Assembly: GCA_022800815.1 (NCBI GenBank)
Contig: JAAWRC010000004.1
Span: 42,670 to 106,669, forward strand
Length of the DNA stretch: 64,000 nt
Source: Lachnospiraceae bacterium
Lineage (GTDB): Bacteria; Bacillota; Clostridia; Lachnospirales; Lachnospiraceae
Direction: 5' to 3'
A program made the position numbers and the translations under genes. Positions 61,114 through 64,000 of this stretch are shown piece after piece. Every line of letters starts with the position of its first letter. The stretch's first letter is position 1. The notes beneath the pieces are model-generated. The model was not told where the DNA came from. It did no database searches and saw nothing but the letters and a program-made list of their open reading frames with translations.

Positions 61114-61804
61114 GAACATCAATGCCGGTTATGGCGACCTTCATGTCCTGTTTGACGTGAGCCTGGAGCTTCAGGCCGGGGAGGTGGTTTCCCTGGTTGG
61201 CTCCAACGGTGCCGGCAAGACCACCCTGTTACGGATTTTATCCGGCCTGGAACCGGTGCAGTCGGGGTCGGTAACATTTATGGGGAAGGATTTACTGAAG
61301 TGCAAGGCGCATGAACGCGCATCACTTGGTATTAGTCAGATTCCGCAGGGACGGGGAATTCTCGGAACCTTGAGCGTCATTGACAATCTGCGCATGGGCG
61401 CCTATATCAAGGCGGCCAGAAAAGAGTGTGACGCACGGATTGAAAAGGCTTTTGGCATGTATCCGATTCTCAAGGAGCGGCAGAACCAGCTTGCCGGGTC
61501 TTTGAGCGGCGGACAGCAGCAGATGCTGGCGATCGCCCGTTCGTTGATGAGTGATCCGAAGCTTCTCATGCTGGATGAACCTTCTTTGGGGCTGGCGCCC
61601 ATTGTCGTGGAGGAAATGTTCGAAATCATTGCGGACGTGGCGAAACAGGGAGTATCCATACTTCTGGTGGAGCAGAATCTTGCGCAGGCGCTGGCCGTTG
61701 CAGACCGGGGATATGTGATGGAGAACGGGAGGGTGGTCCTGTCTGGAAGCTCGGAGGAGCTGATGAACAACGACGCCGTCCGTTCGGCCTATCTGGGCGT
61801 GTGA
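61100..61804 (+). CDS. livF: ABC transporter ATPase, LivF type
   Basis: 234 residues. Walker A GSNGAGKTT (near 35), signature LSGGQQQM (near 135), Walker B LLMLDEPSLGLAP (near 153), and LVEQNLAQAL near 190. With the previous four genes it completes a high-affinity importer. Confidence 0.94.
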   Translation: MLKVENINAGYGDLHVLFDVSLELQAGEVVSLVGSNGAGKTTLLRILSGLEPVQSGSVTFMGKDLLKCKAHERASLGISQIPQGRGILGTLSVIDNLRMGAYIKAARKECDARIEKAFGMYPILKERQNQLAGSLSGGQQQMLAIARSLMSDPKLLMLDEPSLGLAPIVVEEMFEIIADVAKQGVSILLVEQNLAQALAVADRGYVMENGRVVLSGSSEELMNNDAVRSAYLGV

Positions 61805-61864
61805 GGTCTGTGAGGGGAGAAAATCGGGCGGAGCCGCATTTCGGGCGGGTCGTCGGGAATCTGC

Positions 61865-62914
61865 ATGGGTACGGGGAATATGGGAAAATACACGATTAAA
61901 GACATTGCAGACATGGCCGGAGTGTCTCCGGCGACCGTGTCCCGGGTTCTTTCGGACACGCCCGGCGTCAATCCGAAAAAACGCATGGAGATCAAGCAGT
62001 TGATCAAGGACACCGGCTATCATCCCAGCAGCGTGGCCAGGAGCCTGGTGAAGGGCAGGACCAACGTGGTCGGGGTGGTGGTCCGGGATCTGGAGAATCC
62101 CTATTATGCTTCCATGGCCGTGGGATTCCAGAAGGAGCTGGCCAAGATTGGCTATATTCCTCTGGTGATCAGCGTGGAGGCCGGGGAGGCAAAGGGAACC
62201 GGAAGGAATTATCTGTCTGAGATTAACCGGCTCTTTGATTTTGCCGGACTGTTTGTTTCCGTGCAGACCAGGGAGAACATTCTGGAGGAATCCATAAAGG
62301 AATGCCAGTGCCCGGTGGTGCTTTTGAACAGGACCTTTGACATCATGTGCGACCAGGTGATTCAGAATGACTATCAGGCGGGGGTGATTGCGGCAGAGTA
62401 TCTCTCCGGCCTGGGGCACAGGAACATTATGATTTTGCAGGGCCTGGTGCGGGAGAGCCCCTCCTGCAGGTTCCGCATGGAGGGGTTCCAGCAGACGCTT
62501 TCTGTTTCCGGCATCGAGCTGGAAGCGGAAAACATGATCGAGTCTCCCCTGGACATGAACGCCGCCTACGAGGTGTCCATGAACCGGCTGAAAAACAGGG
62601 AGCTGCCCGTGCCGACGGCCGCCTTTGTCAGCGGTAACAGCATGGCGCTGGGGTTTTTGAAGGCCTGCGGGGACCTGGGAATCCGGGTGCCGGAGGAGAT
62701 TTCGGTGGTTACCATCGACAATCCGCCGATCATGAGCCTGCCGGGCATCAACCTGACGACCATCAGCGTGTCCATGGATACCATGGTGTCGGAGGCGGTC
62801 AAGGTTTTTCAGGACCGGGTGGAGGATAAGAATAAAAAGCACCGGTTCGTGGTGCTCAAGCCGGAGTTGATTGTCCGGGGGTCCGCCTGCCCGCTGTCGG
62901 AGGCCGGGGAGTGA
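61865..62914 (+). CDS. LacI-family transcriptional regulator
   Basis: 349 residues. Helix-turn-helix TIKDIADMAGVSPATVSRVL is near 9-28 and the hinge HPSSVARSLVKGRTNVVG near 52-68, followed by a periplasmic-binding-protein-like ligand domain. It is the only dedicated regulator in the acyl-CoA locus and lies 60 bases after livF. LacI proteins bind palindromes with a central CG; the five GAAAnCGnTTTC sites in this locus fit. The start may be ATG 61865 or ATG 61880 (MGKYTIKD); neither has a strong ribosome site. The effector is unknown, probably the imported acid or its CoA ester. Confidence 0.9.
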   Translation: MGTGNMGKYTIKDIADMAGVSPATVSRVLSDTPGVNPKKRMEIKQLIKDTGYHPSSVARSLVKGRTNVVGVVVRDLENPYYASMAVGFQKELAKIGYIPLVISVEAGEAKGTGRNYLSEINRLFDFAGLFVSVQTRENILEESIKECQCPVVLLNRTFDIMCDQVIQNDYQAGVIAAEYLSGLGHRNIMILQGLVRESPSCRFRMEGFQQTLSVSGIELEAENMIESPLDMNAAYEVSMNRLKNRELPVPTAAFVSGNSMALGFLKACGDLGIRVPEEISVVTIDNPPIMSLPGINLTTISVSMDTMVSEAVKVFQDRVEDKNKKHRFVVLKPELIVRGSACPLSEAGE

Positions 62915-63003
62915 GGGGAGCTTTTGGAAACGGGTAAGTATTATCTGTTTCCATGGGAAATGGCAGAGGGATTTGTCGTTTCCCATAATTAATACAAGAA
63001 AGT

Positions 63004-63015
63004 GAAAACGTTTTC
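63004..63015. promoter_or_regulatory. LacI-type operator upstream of the SDR gene (site E)
   Basis: GAAAACGTTTTC, a perfect palindrome 48 bases ahead of the dehydrogenase ATG. No convincing -35/-10 pair was found nearby. Confidence 0.55.
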
Positions 63016-63063
63016 GGTCCAACGATGGACCGATGAGACTGATGAATTTGGAGGTATAAGAGA

Positions 63064-63807
63064 ATGAGACTTGAGGGAAGAACGGCAATTGTCACGGGAG
63101 CAAGCAGAGGGCTGGGAAAGGGCATTGCGGTGAAGCTGGCGGAGGAAGGCGCCAGGGTCGTGATCGCCGACATGGCGGGGGCCGAGGCCGCTGCGGCGGA
63201 TATCATGGCATGCGGCGGGACGGCGGCGGCTTTTCAGGCGGACATTTCCAAAAAGGAAGAGGTGAAGGCGATGGTGGCCTTTGCCATTGAAACCTTTGGC
63301 GGCCTTGACATCATGGTCAACAATGCGGGGCTCAACCGGGACGGCATGCTTCACAAGATGCCGGTGGAAAACTGGGACCTGGTGATTGCGGTGAATCTGA
63401 CGGGCACCTTCTACTGTACGCAGGAGGCGATCAAATATATGAGGGAGAAGAACTACGGAAGGGTGATCAATATTTCTTCCGGGAGCTGGCTGGGAAACAT
63501 CGGCCAGGCCAATTATGCGGCTTCCAAGGCGGGGGTCGTGGGCCTGACGAAGACGGCCGCCAGGGAGAATGCCAAAAAGGGGATCACCTGCAACGCCATC
63601 TGCCCCGGATTTATCGAGACGGACATGACCAGCAAATTAAAGGAAGTGAACGGCGGGGCGGCCTGGGACAGCATGATCGCCAGGGTTCCCATGGGTTATG
63701 CGGGAAAGCCCTCGGACGTGGGCAATCTGGTTGCCTTCCTGGCGTCGGACGAGGCGGCTTACATCACTTCGGAAGTCATCAACGTGGGCGGCGGAATGAT
63801 CGTGTAG
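63064..63807 (+). CDS. Short-chain dehydrogenase/reductase (FabG/PhaB-like)
   Basis: 247 residues. Cofactor motif TGASRGLGKG (12-21), NNAGLNRDG (near 86), catalytic Ser in ISSGSWLGN (near 138), Tyr/Lys in YAASKAG (near 152-156), and C-terminal NVGGGMIV. It probably oxidises or reduces a 3-hydroxyacyl-CoA, which would link to the hydratases upstream. GGAGGTATAAG precedes the ATG. Controlled through site E. Confidence 0.92.
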   Translation: MRLEGRTAIVTGASRGLGKGIAVKLAEEGARVVIADMAGAEAAAADIMACGGTAAAFQADISKKEEVKAMVAFAIETFGGLDIMVNNAGLNRDGMLHKMPVENWDLVIAVNLTGTFYCTQEAIKYMREKNYGRVINISSGSWLGNIGQANYAASKAGVVGLTKTAARENAKKGITCNAICPGFIETDMTSKLKEVNGGAAWDSMIARVPMGYAGKPSDVGNLVAFLASDEAAYITSEVINVGGGMIV

Positions 63808-63831
63808 GGAACCGTGAGGATGTAAATGAAT

Positions 63832-64000
63832 AGGCAATTGCGAAACTGCAAAACCTGGGAAGGATTCTGACAATTGCATCTAGGAAAAGCCCTCTGCGCC
63901 ATGGAAACGAGACCATGGAAAACGGGAGGGCCCCTGCCCGATCGGTTTCTGCGCTTATGGGCTCGTTGGAATGGTTGGCGCAGCAGGCTTTGGATGGATC
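63832..64000 (-). repeat. Palindromic repeat element, second copy, cut by the window end
   Basis: It begins AGGCAATTGCGAAAC (63832-63846). Its reverse complement matches the copy at 46042-46256 from the right end inwards over the visible 169 bases (identical blocks include CCATGGAAACGAGACCATGG and GCGCAGCAGGCTTTGGATGG). The differences are concentrated in a central block (around 63925-63950). The other end lies beyond base 64000. Confidence 0.85.

Noticed and set aside
61322..63088. 588-codon minus-strand ORF opposite livF and the LacI regulator
   Set aside because: Antisense shadow spanning two well-supported genes and their gap.
1..64000. CRISPR array, rRNA genes, integrase or phage structural genes
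   Set aside because: No regularly spaced repeats, rRNA signatures, integrase or capsid-like ORFs were seen anywhere in the window.

Overview
The window looks like the chromosome of a spore-forming, strictly anaerobic, GC-rich Firmicute of the Lachnospiraceae / Clostridium type. The evidence is an alpha/beta-type small acid-soluble spore protein, pyruvate:ferredoxin oxidoreductase, a split transketolase, a threonyl T-box leader, an iscR-iscS-iscU-mnmA operon and clostridial-style Shine-Dalgarno sequences. The species cannot be fixed from sequence alone.

Layout. 1-1768: end of an oligopeptide/nickel ABC operon (two ATPases, the first cut by the window edge). 1774-2227: a long imperfect palindrome, tRNA-Leu(CAA) and its terminator. 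2307-3143: an NlpC/P60 hydrolase. 3190-7937: a MarR regulator with an operator, driving a heterodimeric multidrug-type ABC exporter. 8117-15817: DUF4397 protein, class II aldolase, spore protein, split transketolase and PFOR (central metabolism). 16064-25042: an accessory island. It holds two small ribbon-helix-helix genes (one broken) and a SipW/TasA-type secretion cluster: BTAD regulator, uncharacterised protein, von Willebrand A surface protein, three TasA-like proteins, SipW peptidase and an anchored protein. Several genes of this cluster carry internal deletions or frameshifts. 25188-35639: a sugar locus with a Gfo/Idh dehydrogenase, a PfkB kinase, two paralogous class II aldolases, two paralogous GntR/UTRA regulators, a ribose-type ABC transporter and an aldo-keto reductase. 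35755-41130: small NTPase, Lsa-type ABC-F protein with a short leader ORF, FecR-TPR lipoprotein, SpoVB-like flippase. 41383-44791: Fe-S / tRNA thiolation operon. 44906-49736: amidase lipoprotein, a mobile palindromic repeat, C_GCAxxG_C_C protein, an Rpn-nuclease remnant, T-box plus thrS, DUF1540 protein. 49833-63807: an acyl-CoA locus with two CoA-transferases, an acyl-CoA ligase, a MaoC hydratase, two crotonases, a complete Liv-type ABC importer, a LacI regulator and an SDR dehydrogenase.

Four observations stand out. (1) A dispersed palindromic repeat with termini close to AGGCAATTGCGAAAC occurs at 46042-46256 and 63832-64000 (cut by the window end), as a mini-derivative at 41217-41281, and as a possible one-ended scar at 22110-22150 exactly where a surface-protein gene is broken. 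(2) The SipW/TasA cluster seems to be decaying by many small deletions. (3) The acyl-CoA locus has five copies of GAAAnCGnTTTC placed at its promoters, a probable private regulon of the LacI regulator encoded inside it. (4) The sugar locus has two identical CTATGTACGTACAA sites in the divergent control region between the dehydrogenase and the kinase, fitting control by its GntR paralogues.
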